A stretch of DNA of 7,217 bases from a bacterium UBA2214 (GCA_002327255.1 DCUM01000076.1:8423-15639); one strand, 5' to 3'; shown: positions 1-6,234, counted from the first letter of the stretch. The notes: generated by a model not told the origin, from the letters alone. Program-made: numbers and translations.

Positions 1-255
1 AGCCTTCCCGTCGCCGGCGTCGACGGCACCTTGAAGAACCGCCTGCGCGGCACGGCGGCCAAGGGCAACGTCAAGGCCAAAACCGGTTCCATCGGCCGGG
101 TGCGCGCGCTCTCAGGGTATGTCACCACCCGGGATGGCGAAGAACTGGTCTTTTCCATGATCGCCAACAATTATGGCGTGCCCATGGCCAACGCCACCTA
201 TATCCAGGATCTGGTCTGTGAACGCCTCGCCAATTTCACCCGAAGCGGCGACTGA
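1..255 (+). CDS. dacB: D-alanyl-D-alanine carboxypeptidase / endopeptidase, PBP4 (peptidase S13) family, C-terminal fragment
   Basis: The frame is open from base 1 and ends at TGA 253-255, so only the last 84 residues are present. The segment carries the third active-site motif of penicillin-recognising enzymes, K-T-G, at bases 79-87, in the context VKAKTGSI. It is preceded by GTLKNRLRG and followed by ALSGYVTTRDGEELVFSMIANN. That order (GTL..RLRG, then KTG, then LSGY and a final hydrophobic strand) is typical of the PBP4/DacB C-terminus. Family members act outside the cytoplasmic membrane and trim or cleave D-Ala crosslinks in peptidoglycan. The serine nucleophile (SxxK) and SxN motifs would lie upstream of the window, so catalytic completeness cannot be judged. 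A TTG at base 31 is not a credible start because the family alignment continues through it. The downstream gap holds a possible terminator, so this is probably the last gene of its transcript. The family call is firm; the symbol is by family. Confidence 0.88.
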   Translation, partial: SLPVAGVDGTLKNRLRGTAAKGNVKAKTGSIGRVRALSGYVTTRDGEELVFSMIANNYGVPMANATYIQDLVCERLANFTRSGD

Positions 256-263
256 GCGGCGGT

Positions 264-285
264 ACCGCCCTGTCGCGGTTTCTTT
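264..285 (+). terminator. possible weak intrinsic terminator after dacB
   Basis: ACCGC (264-268) can pair with GCGGT (275-279) around a 6-nt loop, and the stem is followed by TTCTTT (280-285). The stem is only 5 bp and the T tract is interrupted. It competes with an overlapping perfect 12-nt palindrome, GGCGGTACCGCC (258-269). The position, 9 nt after the dacB stop, fits a terminator, but the structure is weak. Confidence 0.3.
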
Positions 286-291
286 CATCGC

Positions 292-396
292 GCAAGGGCT
301 GCCGCAGCGGGACTGTGCCGGGTCTTTGCCTGGCAGCGGCAGGGTTGTTTCACATTCATGTCCATGTGCAAGGGCTGTCGCACCGGCACCGGGTCT
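292..396. repeat. imperfect direct repeat and hairpin in the gap after dacB
   Basis: Two related segments, 292-325 and 368-396, each begin with the same 10 bases (GCAAGGGCTG) and end with CCGGGTCT. The middles are similar but differ in length (34 against 29 nt in all). The first copy also folds. CTGCCGC (299-305) pairs with GCGGCAG (336-342), and inside it GCCGGG (317-322) pairs with CCTGGC (329-334) with one G-T pair. A T-rich run, GGTTGTTT, follows at 343-350, so this could be a second terminator. The whole gap 256-422 contains no ORF I believe, and no clear promoter. Chance similarity in GC-rich sequence is possible. Confidence 0.3.
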
Positions 397-422
397 GGAA
401 TTGACTGATCAGCAGGAGTCCC

Positions 423-674
423 ATGTTGCGTTTTTTGTCATCGCATCCACAACGGCTTTCCATGCGCGGCGGAAATAAGCCTAACACCCTGCGGCCCTGT
501 CAGCCGCGCCGCTTTTTGGGCCAGGAGCGCCCTTTAATCCGCCCTCGATCCGTATGGCGCACCCTGATCCTCATCGTTCTGGTCGTGGTATTGACGCTTT
601 TCTTGCGCACCTGGTCCGGACAGACCACTTCGCCGGACGCCACCCTGCGGGTGGAAGAGATACAAATTCAGTGA
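423..674 (+). CDS. small basic single-pass membrane protein, unknown function
   Basis: I do not recognise this 83-residue protein. The first 46 residues are strongly basic (about eleven Arg/Lys) and lack hydrophobic runs. Residues about 46-61 are an uninterrupted hydrophobic helix (TLILIVLVVVLTLFL), and the last about 20 residues are polar and acidic. By the positive-inside rule the N-terminus is cytoplasmic and the short tail extracytoplasmic. The start is supported by AGGAG at 414-418, 4 nt before the ATG, which is close but usable. It ends 34 nt before the preferred cyclase start, or 10 nt before the alternative, so it is probably cotranscribed with the cyclase. The real ribosome site and clean membrane helix argue for a gene. 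Against it are the small size and the lack of any recognisable family. It could be an accessory partner of the cyclase, but only its position suggests this. Confidence 0.5.
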   Translation: MLRFLSSHPQRLSMRGGNKPNTLRPCQPRRFLGQERPLIRPRSVWRTLILIVLVVVLTLFLRTWSGQTTSPDATLRVEEIQIQ

Positions 675-708
675 TCTTTTTGGCATGGTTTTTCAGGATG
701 CACACTTG

Positions 709-2154
709 ATGCGTTTCCATTTGCGAAATATACTGCGCTGGTTTGGCGCAACACCGATACGGATCAAATTGATCTTCACCATCGGACTGCTCTTCTTCGT
801 GCTGATGTCGGTCCTCAGTTATGTAGTCATCCGCCAGGGACAGAATGTACTCAATCAGCGTCTTGAAGAGACCTGCACCATGGTCATGCGCCATGTTTCC
901 AAAGGCATCAAAGACGATCTGCTGCTCTACTACCGTACGGATATCGATGCCAACAGCCGCTCTTTGCAACTGGGACACATCCGTGAGTCGATCCTCTCCG
1001 TCTATAACGAAAATATCTCCGGTTTGGCCTACGTCGGCGTCATGGATCGCAGCGGCACCATCATCGCCCACACCAACACCGAACGCCTCTATCGCAAGCT
1101 GGCGCCTGCTGACAGCGCCTGGTTGATGACGCTCGAAACCACCATGGTGCGCGAACGCGGCGCCAACCTCGAGTATATCCATCCGATGTTCACAAAGCGG
1201 GAAAATGCCGAAGACCGCCGTATTTTTCTGGGCATGGCCGTCCTCGGGTTCACTCAAAAAACCATCATGCAGCCCATTCATGAAATCACCCGGACGATCC
1301 TTACGGCCACTGCGTTCATCATCGTCCTCTCCATTATCATCATTTTTTATATCGCCAGGAGGATGACGGCGCAAATCGAGTTGTTGGGACAAGGATTGCG
1401 GCAGGTGAGTTCAGGTGACCTGAGCGCGCAGATTCAGGTGCTGTCGCAGGATGAGTTGGGCCGGCTGGCCATGGAATTCAATGCCATGATTGTGCAGCTG
1501 CGTGAAAAATTGCAGATGCAAAAATTTGTCTCCAAACTGACCCTGCAAATGATCCGCTCCGACTCAAGCGGGGAAAGGCTGGCCGGTTCCGGGCAGAAAC
1601 ACGAAGTGACGGTACTCTTTTCGGATATTCGCAGTTTCTCGGCCATGACCGAACGGCTCGGCGCCGAGGAAATCGTCAAGCTGATCAACATCTATCTGGA
1701 CTTGCAGGCGCGCATCATCGAGGAGAATAATGGCATTGTCGACAAGTTCATGGGGGACCAGGTGATGGCATTGTTCCTGGGCAGCCACCAGGCCGACACC
1801 GCCATTCACGCCGCGGTGGAAATCCAGCGTTCGATTCGCGAGATGAACAAACGCCGCCGCGCCAAGGGGGAAGTCACCCTGCAAGTAGGGTGCGGCCTCC
1901 ACATCGGCGATGCGATCCTGGGCCATATGGGATCACAAAGCCGTCTCGATTACACGGTGATCGGGGAGGTGGTGAACCTCGCCGCCCGTCTCTGCTCGAT
2001 GGCCAAACCCGGCCAGATCATCGTGCCGGGTGAGATGATTGGCTCCCTGAGCGGCGAATATCCGACGATTCACCTGAGTGCGGTGCAGGTCAAGGGACGC
2101 ACCCAGGCGGTGGAAATCTTTGAGGTCGATTATGACCGTTCGATGATATTATGA
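709..2154 (+). CDS. membrane class III adenylyl cyclase with extracytoplasmic sensor and HAMP domain
   Basis: Predicted to make cAMP from ATP under control of an envelope signal. Numbering is from ATG 709. TM1 spans about 20-41, an extracytoplasmic sensor 42-195, TM2 196-216, HAMP 217-269 (RRM...SSGDLSAQI...DELGRLAMEFN), and a class III catalytic domain about 297-477. Sensor stretches such as AYVGVMDRSGTIIAHTNTE resemble Cache domains. The catalytic set looks complete. Metal-binding Asp306 lies in FSDIRSFS and Asp350 in KFMGD. Lys346 and Asp414 (LDYTVIG) are the pair expected for adenine rather than guanine. Asn423 and Arg427 (VNLAARL) are the transition-state residues. ATG 709 has AGGA at 695-698, 10 nt upstream; an in-frame ATG at 685 would add 8 residues but has no visible ribosome site. 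The stop overlaps or nearly touches the next gene, indicating coupled translation. The enzyme class is firm; the ligand is unknown and the Cache assignment is tentative. Confidence 0.93.
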   Translation: MRFHLRNILRWFGATPIRIKLIFTIGLLFFVLMSVLSYVVIRQGQNVLNQRLEETCTMVMRHVSKGIKDDLLLYYRTDIDANSRSLQLGHIRESILSVYNENISGLAYVGVMDRSGTIIAHTNTERLYRKLAPADSAWLMTLETTMVRERGANLEYIHPMFTKRENAEDRRIFLGMAVLGFTQKTIMQPIHEITRTILTATAFIIVLSIIIIFYIARRMTAQIELLGQGLRQVSSGDLSAQIQVLSQDELGRLAMEFNAMIVQLREKLQMQKFVSKLTLQMIRSDSSGERLAGSGQKHEVTVLFSDIRSFSAMTERLGAEEIVKLINIYLDLQARIIEENNGIVDKFMGDQVMALFLGSHQADTAIHAAVEIQRSIREMNKRRRAKGEVTLQVGCGLHIGDAILGHMGSQSRLDYTVIGEVVNLAARLCSMAKPGQIIVPGEMIGSLSGEYPTIHLSAVQVKGRTQAVEIFEVDYDRSMIL

Positions 2155-4412
2155 GGTCCGATGCAATGCGGATGTGGCCGCGTCTGGCAAAAACAGTAGT
2201 CATGCTGGTTTTATTGCTAAAGCCCGGGATAACAGAAGCATCCACACCCGGCTTCACGCCAGGCGTTCGTCCACTCCTGCAAGGCAACCAGGGGGTGGTG
2301 AACATCTATGACGCCTCCGCACTCTACTGGAATCCCGCCGGGCTGGCACTGTGGCGCGGTCAGCAGACACTCGTCTCCCTCGCCAGACCCTTCGAATTCG
2401 AATACTTCAGCCTGGCCGGATTTCTGCCCGGTGCCGGCACCTTCGCCACCCATTTCGCCCGGCTCGCCGGTGAAACGCCCGTCGATCTTTTCTCGATCGG
2501 CCTGGGCAAGACGGTGAAGAATGACTGGCACGCGGGATTGGCCATTACCCATACCGGCATCGATAAAACCACTTCGACTGCCCTCTCTCTCGGATTCATC
2601 TGGAAACCCCTCGACCCTCTCTGGCATACCAGCAGCACCCCCCTGCGCCGCTTTCTCGTCCCCCTGACACTCGGGGTCACCGTGCAGGATATCGCGATAC
2701 AGGCGAACGGCGAATCCGCCAGCAAAGGATCGGCCGGCATCTCCTATGCCCTCAGCGATCGCGGTCCGTTGCTGAGTTATGCCTATTCGTGGTTCAGGCA
2801 ACAGGGCATCCAGCACCTTGGATTGACTTTTTCGCCCTTCAGCGGTTTCTGCATGATGGCCGGCATCGAGGATTTCAACAGCGATCATATTACCATCGGC
2901 CTGTGCGGCACCCTGCAAACGATCCGCGCCGACCTCGGCTACTCGTTCGCGACGGAAAAATTCAAGATAGCGCTCGCCTTTACGATCGGACCGCGCCCGG
3001 AGGAGAGTTCCCGGATTGCCCTGGATCGGGCGGCACTGATGCTGCAACGCGGCGAGCAAAAACTGGCGCGCGAGAGCGCCCAGCGCGCATTCGACTATGA
3101 TCCCTACAACGTCAGTGTCCGCGACATGCTGCTCACGCTTTCGGGCAAGGTGCGCAGTCACGACTCCAAAGTCGATTCTCTGCTGGCAAGCGCCCAGGAG
3201 TATTTGCAGAAAAAGTGGTATATCAGCGCCGCGGCCAATTATCATCGTATCCTCAGCCTGGATCCCGAAAACCGCTATGTTCAAATCGCGCTTAACGCCA
3301 TCGAACCGCAAATCGTGGAACATACCGATCGCTGGTTTCAGAACGGGCAACAATATTATGAACGCGGCGACTACAAGACCGCCTGGGAGATTTTTGATTC
3401 CATTCGCCTGGTGCGTCCAACCCATGCCGGTGCCATCGAGTATATACAAAAGATCGAGACGGACGTACAGGAAAAAGCGCAGAGTTTCTATTTCGCCGGC
3501 CTGGGGTATTATACGCAGAAAAAGTATACCGAAGCGGAGGAGCAGTTTCGCAAAGCCTTGAGCCTGAATCCGGAACTGCCCGAAGCCCATGAATATATCC
3601 AGCGCATTCAACAGGAGCGCAAACGCAACCAGCAGGCCATCGAAAAATTTTTGATTGAAGCGCAGCGCCGCAAAGACGCCAATGACTGGGTGAAAGCGCA
3701 GCAGGCTTACCGGCAGATATTGGAGCTGGAACCGGAACACGACTATGCCAAACGCCAGGAACAGGAGATGCAGGGCCGTGTCACCCTCTATGTCAATCAG
3801 CAGTACAGCAGGGCGGAAGCGGCCATCGCCAGTGGTGACCGCAACACCGCGCGCCGGATTTTACGCGCCATTCTCGAAATTCGCCCCAATCACACGGGTG
3901 CCCGCCGTTACCTCGATGACCTGCAGATTGCCGCCGTGGACAAAGGCCAATATTTTCTCGAATTGAGCCGCTTCAGCTTTTCCGAAAAACAATGGGATAC
4001 GGTACTCAGTTCCATTGATTCTCTGGTGCGCTATAATCCGGAATCCACCGAAGCGCCGCTGTTGCGACGGCGTACCTATGCCAATCTCCCGGTGGAGCGC
4101 CTCGTGCAAATCGGCCGCAGTGGCTACCTGAGCGGCCGCTACCTGGAAGCGCTGGAAGCACTCAATGAAGCCATAAAAAAAGACCCCGGCCGCAGCGATA
4201 TTCATGATTTGCGCAGCCAGTGCGAGCGCAGCATCTCACGCCAGGTGGATGAATTTTTCAATCGCGGCCTCAAATATTACACCGAAGAGAAATACCGGGC
4301 CGCCGTGATCGAGTGGGAGCGCGCCTTGCGTCTCAATCCCGAACACCGGGGTTCCATTGAATACAAACGCCGTGCCCTGGAACGGCTCGAAGCCCTGAAT
4401 CGTCTGCCGTGA
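2151..4412 (+). CDS. secreted fusion of a PorV/UPF0164-like outer-membrane barrel with nine TPR units
   Basis: I do not know a named homologue. Numbering is from ATG 2151. Residues 1-30 look like a signal peptide: a basic n-region, hydrophobic 15-23, and likely cleavage after TEA (30). Residues about 31-280 have alternating beta-strand character with many Gly and aromatic residues. They carry ALYWNPAGLA (57-66), the motif of PorV/PorQ/UPF0164 barrels, and end with the strand FKIALAFTIGPRP. From about 285 to the end the protein is helical TPR, with closing xP turns at Pro318, 372, 423, 474, 528, 579, 630, 679 and 730. The likely location is the outer membrane with the TPR part in the periplasm, as a protein-docking scaffold. 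ATG 2151 overlaps the cyclase stop as ATGA. ATG 2166 is a strong alternative: TGAGG at 2152-2156 sits 9 nt before it and it gives a neater signal peptide. The domain reading is firm for TPR and moderate for the barrel. Confidence 0.85.
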   Translation: MRSDAMRMWPRLAKTVVMLVLLLKPGITEASTPGFTPGVRPLLQGNQGVVNIYDASALYWNPAGLALWRGQQTLVSLARPFEFEYFSLAGFLPGAGTFATHFARLAGETPVDLFSIGLGKTVKNDWHAGLAITHTGIDKTTSTALSLGFIWKPLDPLWHTSSTPLRRFLVPLTLGVTVQDIAIQANGESASKGSAGISYALSDRGPLLSYAYSWFRQQGIQHLGLTFSPFSGFCMMAGIEDFNSDHITIGLCGTLQTIRADLGYSFATEKFKIALAFTIGPRPEESSRIALDRAALMLQRGEQKLARESAQRAFDYDPYNVSVRDMLLTLSGKVRSHDSKVDSLLASAQEYLQKKWYISAAANYHRILSLDPENRYVQIALNAIEPQIVEHTDRWFQNGQQYYERGDYKTAWEIFDSIRLVRPTHAGAIEYIQKIETDVQEKAQSFYFAGLGYYTQKKYTEAEEQFRKALSLNPELPEAHEYIQRIQQERKRNQQAIEKFLIEAQRRKDANDWVKAQQAYRQILELEPEHDYAKRQEQEMQGRVTLYVNQQYSRAEAAIASGDRNTARRILRAILEIRPNHTGARRYLDDLQIAAVDKGQYFLELSRFSFSEKQWDTVLSSIDSLVRYNPESTEAPLLRRRTYANLPVERLVQIGRSGYLSGRYLEALEALNEAIKKDPGRSDIHDLRSQCERSISRQVDEFFNRGLKYYTEEKYRAAVIEWERALRLNPEHRGSIEYKRRALERLEALNRLP

Positions 4413-4428
4413 GGGTCCTCTGCCCATT

Positions 4429-4830
4429 ATGGCCTCAAAACATCAGCCCTCTTCACTCGCCGTCTTGTTAACCCGTTATGACCGGCTATTGATCGTTGTG
4501 GCGCTCCTCACCGGCGTTTGTTCCTGGTTTCTCGTCAGACAGTTTCAGCCCCGGGGCGAAACCGTTGAAATTCACGCCGGTGAAATGCTTTTTGCGCGCT
4601 ATGCGCTGCACCACTATCAGCTGGTTCAGGTGCCCGGTCCACGCGGCGTGACCTCTGTGATGATTGATCGCAACGGCGTGCGCGTACTCGCCTCGCCCTG
4701 CCCGGGCAAGGAGTGCGTCCACAGCGGCATCGTACGCCGTTCGGGCCAGATGATCGTCTGTGTTCCCAACCGGGTCGTCATCAAAATTGTGGCCAGGAAG
4801 GATCTCCCCTGGGATATGATCACCCAATGA
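4429..4830 (+). CDS. membrane-anchored NusG domain II (NusG_II) protein, EetA-like
   Basis: This 133-residue protein has one N-terminal membrane helix (about 18-37, LLIVVALLTGVCSWFLV) followed by an extracytoplasmic domain. The domain matches the NusG_II pattern: RNGVRVLASPC (Cys91), four residues, Cys96-V-H-S-G-I, then GQMIVCVPNRVVIKI with Cys111. The full NusG transcription-factor domains are absent, so the name is historical and this is not an elongation factor. Free-standing membrane NusG_II proteins commonly sit beside a Gx/HepS-I membrane protein, as here, and from memory one such pair is eetA/eetB of flavin-based extracellular electron transfer. The three Cys could bind a metal or cofactor; that is inference. 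A GAGGG at 4411-4415 lies 13 nt before the ATG, a rather long spacing. The gene follows the barrel/TPR gene after 16 nt and is 12 nt from the next. Family confidence is high; biochemical role unknown. Confidence 0.85.
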   Translation: MASKHQPSSLAVLLTRYDRLLIVVALLTGVCSWFLVRQFQPRGETVEIHAGEMLFARYALHHYQLVQVPGPRGVTSVMIDRNGVRVLASPCPGKECVHSGIVRRSGQMIVCVPNRVVIKIVARKDLPWDMITQ

Positions 4831-4842
4831 AAACATGCCGGC

Positions 4843-5367
4843 GTGAAAAATCGTAAAATGACACAAATGGCGGTACTGATCACGGCAGGGTTATTGCTTT
4901 TCCTGTTCGAGAGCCTGATACCACGGCCGCTGCCCTGGGCCAAACCGGGATTCTCACAAATGGTCACGCTGATCGCGCTCTATCTGTGGGGTTGGCGCGA
5001 AGCGGTGACGGTGGTGGCAGCCCGGGTCTCCCTCGCAGCCCTCATCGCGGGGTCGTTTGCCGGCCCGGCGTTTTGGATCGCGCTGCCCTCCGGCATCTGC
5101 GCCGCCCTGATCATGGCGGGTTGCCGGGCCGTGGCGGGAGAACGGTTGAGCATTATCGGCATCAGCATGATCGGGGCGCTAACCCACAATCTCGTCCAGC
5201 TGGTGGCCGCCTGGCTGTTGCTGGTGCAACAGCCGCAGATCTTTTATCTTTTTCCACTGCTCTGGCTGCCCGCCATCGTGACGGGTATCCTGGTTGGATG
5301 GCTCGCCCATGCGAGTCTGACCCTGCTGCATCGCGTCTCTCCGTCCTGGGGAACTAACCGCGCTTGA
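4843..5367 (+). CDS. Gx transporter family / heptaprenyl diphosphate synthase component I-like membrane protein, EetB-like
   Basis: This 174-residue, very hydrophobic protein has about five or six membrane helices (roughly 8-24, 38-58, 63-80, 80-96, 102-126, 133-155). Family landmarks are FESLIPRP (22-29), a Gly-Phe-rich entry to VTLIALYLWGWREA (41-54), an Arg at 61, and IGALTHNLVQL (110-120). These match the family called Gx transporter or Hpre_diP_synt_I. The enzyme name is probably misleading here: no prenyl diphosphate synthase partner (DDxxD protein) is in the window. The topology is more like a small-molecule membrane carrier component, but the substrate is unknown. GTG 4843 is taken as the start; ATG 4858, five residues in, is an alternative, and neither has a clear ribosome site, which suits translation coupled to the gene 12 nt upstream. 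A perfect inverted repeat surrounds the stop codon. The family is well supported, function not. Confidence 0.85.
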   Translation: MKNRKMTQMAVLITAGLLLFLFESLIPRPLPWAKPGFSQMVTLIALYLWGWREAVTVVAARVSLAALIAGSFAGPAFWIALPSGICAALIMAGCRAVAGERLSIIGISMIGALTHNLVQLVAAWLLLVQQPQIFYLFPLLWLPAIVTGILVGWLAHASLTLLHRVSPSWGTNRA

Positions 5368-5376
5368 TGCGGTTAG
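5354..5376 (+). other. perfect 8-bp hairpin enclosing the stop codon of the Gx gene
   Basis: CTAACCGC (5354-5361) and GCGGTTAG (5369-5376) are exact reverse complements around a 7-nt loop, GCTTGAT, that contains the TGA stop (5365-5367). A further G-T pair could close the loop. What follows is AAAGATACGG, with no T tract, so it is not a standard intrinsic terminator. It might slow or protect the transcript between the Gx and sirtuin genes, or be a protein-binding dyad. The repeat is seen directly; the role is inference. Confidence 0.5.
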
Positions 5377-5412
5377 AAAGATACGGCCGACGCCGAATGG
5401 AAAAGGTATGAT

Positions 5413-6159
5413 ATGAATACTGGTTTTAGCGATGAATTGATCCGCCGGCTTCGTGCGGCACAGCGCGTCGTTGTCCTGACCGGTGCGGGCATCTCGGCGG
5501 AGAGCGGCGTTCCCACTTTTCGCGCGCCCGATGGCTTGTGGAGCAAATTCAAGCCCGAAGAGCTCGCCAATATGGAGGCCTTTCTGCGCAACCCCGCACT
5601 GGTATGGCAGTGGTACCAGCATCGCCGTGATATTCTCGAGACGGTAAAACCCAATCCCGGTCATGAGACCCTGGCGGAGATGGAGCGCCATTATCCGGAT
5701 TTTATCATCTATACGCAAAATGTCGATGGGTTGCACCAGCGCGCCGGCAGCCGGCGGGTCGCCGAACTGCACGGCAACATTTCCAGATGCCGCTGCACCA
5801 CCTGTCTTCAAATCATCCAAGAGATCGATCGTGGGCAGGATGGCATTCCCAGGTGCCCCTGCGGCGGCATGGCACGGCCCGATGTGGTCTGGTTCGGCGA
5901 GATGCTGCCGGAGGGCATGATGGAACAGGGGTACCGCGATGTCGCCGCTGCGGATGTTTTTATGGTCATCGGGACCTCCGGCGTCGTCTATCCCGCCGCC
6001 TCTCTGGCGACCCTGGCATCGCGCAGCGAGGCTTATTGTATCGAGATCAATACCGAACCATCCGCTCTTTCGGATGCGATGGACGCTGTATTGATCGGCC
6101 CGTCGGGCGAAGTGCTTCCGGCCCTGTGGCGCGAGGTGGCCCCGCAGTTGCATTTTTAA
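5413..6159 (+). CDS. cobB: NAD-dependent protein deacylase, Sir2 family (class III / SIRT5-like)
   Basis: Removes acyl groups from protein lysines using NAD, yielding nicotinamide and O-acyl-ADP-ribose; cytoplasmic. The 248 residues are full length for a bacterial sirtuin. Visible motifs are GAGISAESGVPTFR (24-37), TQNVDGLH (101-108), the catalytic base His120 in ELHGN, FGEMLPEG (161-168) and GTSGVVYPAA (187-196). Tyr68 and Arg71 in WYQHRRDIL match the Tyr-x-x-Arg pair that lets class III sirtuins bind succinyl or malonyl lysine, so desuccinylation or demalonylation is likely besides deacetylation. Zinc ligands are probably Cys128, Cys131, Cys148 and Cys150. The second pair is C-x-C rather than the usual CxxC, and there is an extra Cys126. 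ATG 5413 is supported by AAAAGG at 5401-5406, 6 nt upstream. It starts 45 nt after the Gx gene. The symbol is by family resemblance. Targets cannot be read from the sequence. Confidence 0.93.
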   Translation: MNTGFSDELIRRLRAAQRVVVLTGAGISAESGVPTFRAPDGLWSKFKPEELANMEAFLRNPALVWQWYQHRRDILETVKPNPGHETLAEMERHYPDFIIYTQNVDGLHQRAGSRRVAELHGNISRCRCTTCLQIIQEIDRGQDGIPRCPCGGMARPDVVWFGEMLPEGMMEQGYRDVAAADVFMVIGTSGVVYPAASLATLASRSEAYCIEINTEPSALSDAMDAVLIGPSGEVLPALWREVAPQLHF

Positions 6160-6160
6160 G

Positions 6161-6190
6161 TTGTTATTTATCCTTGCAGTGATTAATTTT
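6161..6190 (+). promoter_or_regulatory. weak promoter candidate in the AT-rich gap before the TPR lipoprotein
   Basis: The gap 6160-6234 begins with markedly AT-rich sequence unlike its surroundings. TTGTTA (6161-6166) could serve as a -35 element, and TAATTT (6184-6189) as a poor -10, with a 17-nt spacer. TAATTTTA (6184-6191) also comes within one base of the Bacteroidota-type -7 box TAnnTTTG. Both matches are weak and the assignment rests mostly on base composition and position. Confidence 0.2.
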
Positions 6191-6234
6191 AACCTGAAGT
6201 GAATGTGTGAACATGGAGTTCATTGAGGCCTTGC

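Noticed and set aside
405..412. 8-nt palindrome CTGATCAG as an operator
   Set aside because: It is short, occurs easily by chance, and lies against the ribosome site of the ORF at 423 with no visible promoter elements around it.
173..478. 101-codon + frame overlapping the dacB end and the gap
   Set aside because: It starts inside the dacB fragment in another frame. Its Pro/Ala/Arg-rich translation looks like a frame-shifted shadow, and it overlaps the better-supported ORF at 423.
571..1392. 273-codon open frame on the - strand across the small membrane protein and cyclase start
   Set aside because: It is antisense to the cyclase TM1, sensor and TM2. The translation is rich in Asp, Gly and His with no domain.
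709..2154. Guanylyl cyclase activity
   Set aside because: Lys346 and Asp414 are the adenine-selecting pair of class III cyclases. The Glu/Cys pair typical of guanylyl cyclases is not seen at these positions.
2217..3740. 507-codon open frame on the - strand across the barrel/TPR gene
   Set aside because: It lies wholly antisense to a gene with a clear signal peptide, barrel motif and nine TPRs. Its translation has no recognisable domain. Long antisense frames are expected opposite GC-rich coding sequence.
4429..4830. Annotation as transcription elongation factor NusG
   Set aside because: The NGN and KOW domains are absent and there is an N-terminal membrane helix. Only the NusG domain II fold is present, so this is a membrane-anchored NusG_II protein.
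5179..6153. 324-codon open frame on the - strand across the Gx and sirtuin genes
   Set aside because: The + strand carries complete Sir2 motifs and Gx family landmarks here. The antisense translation is low in recognisable structure and spans two unrelated real genes.
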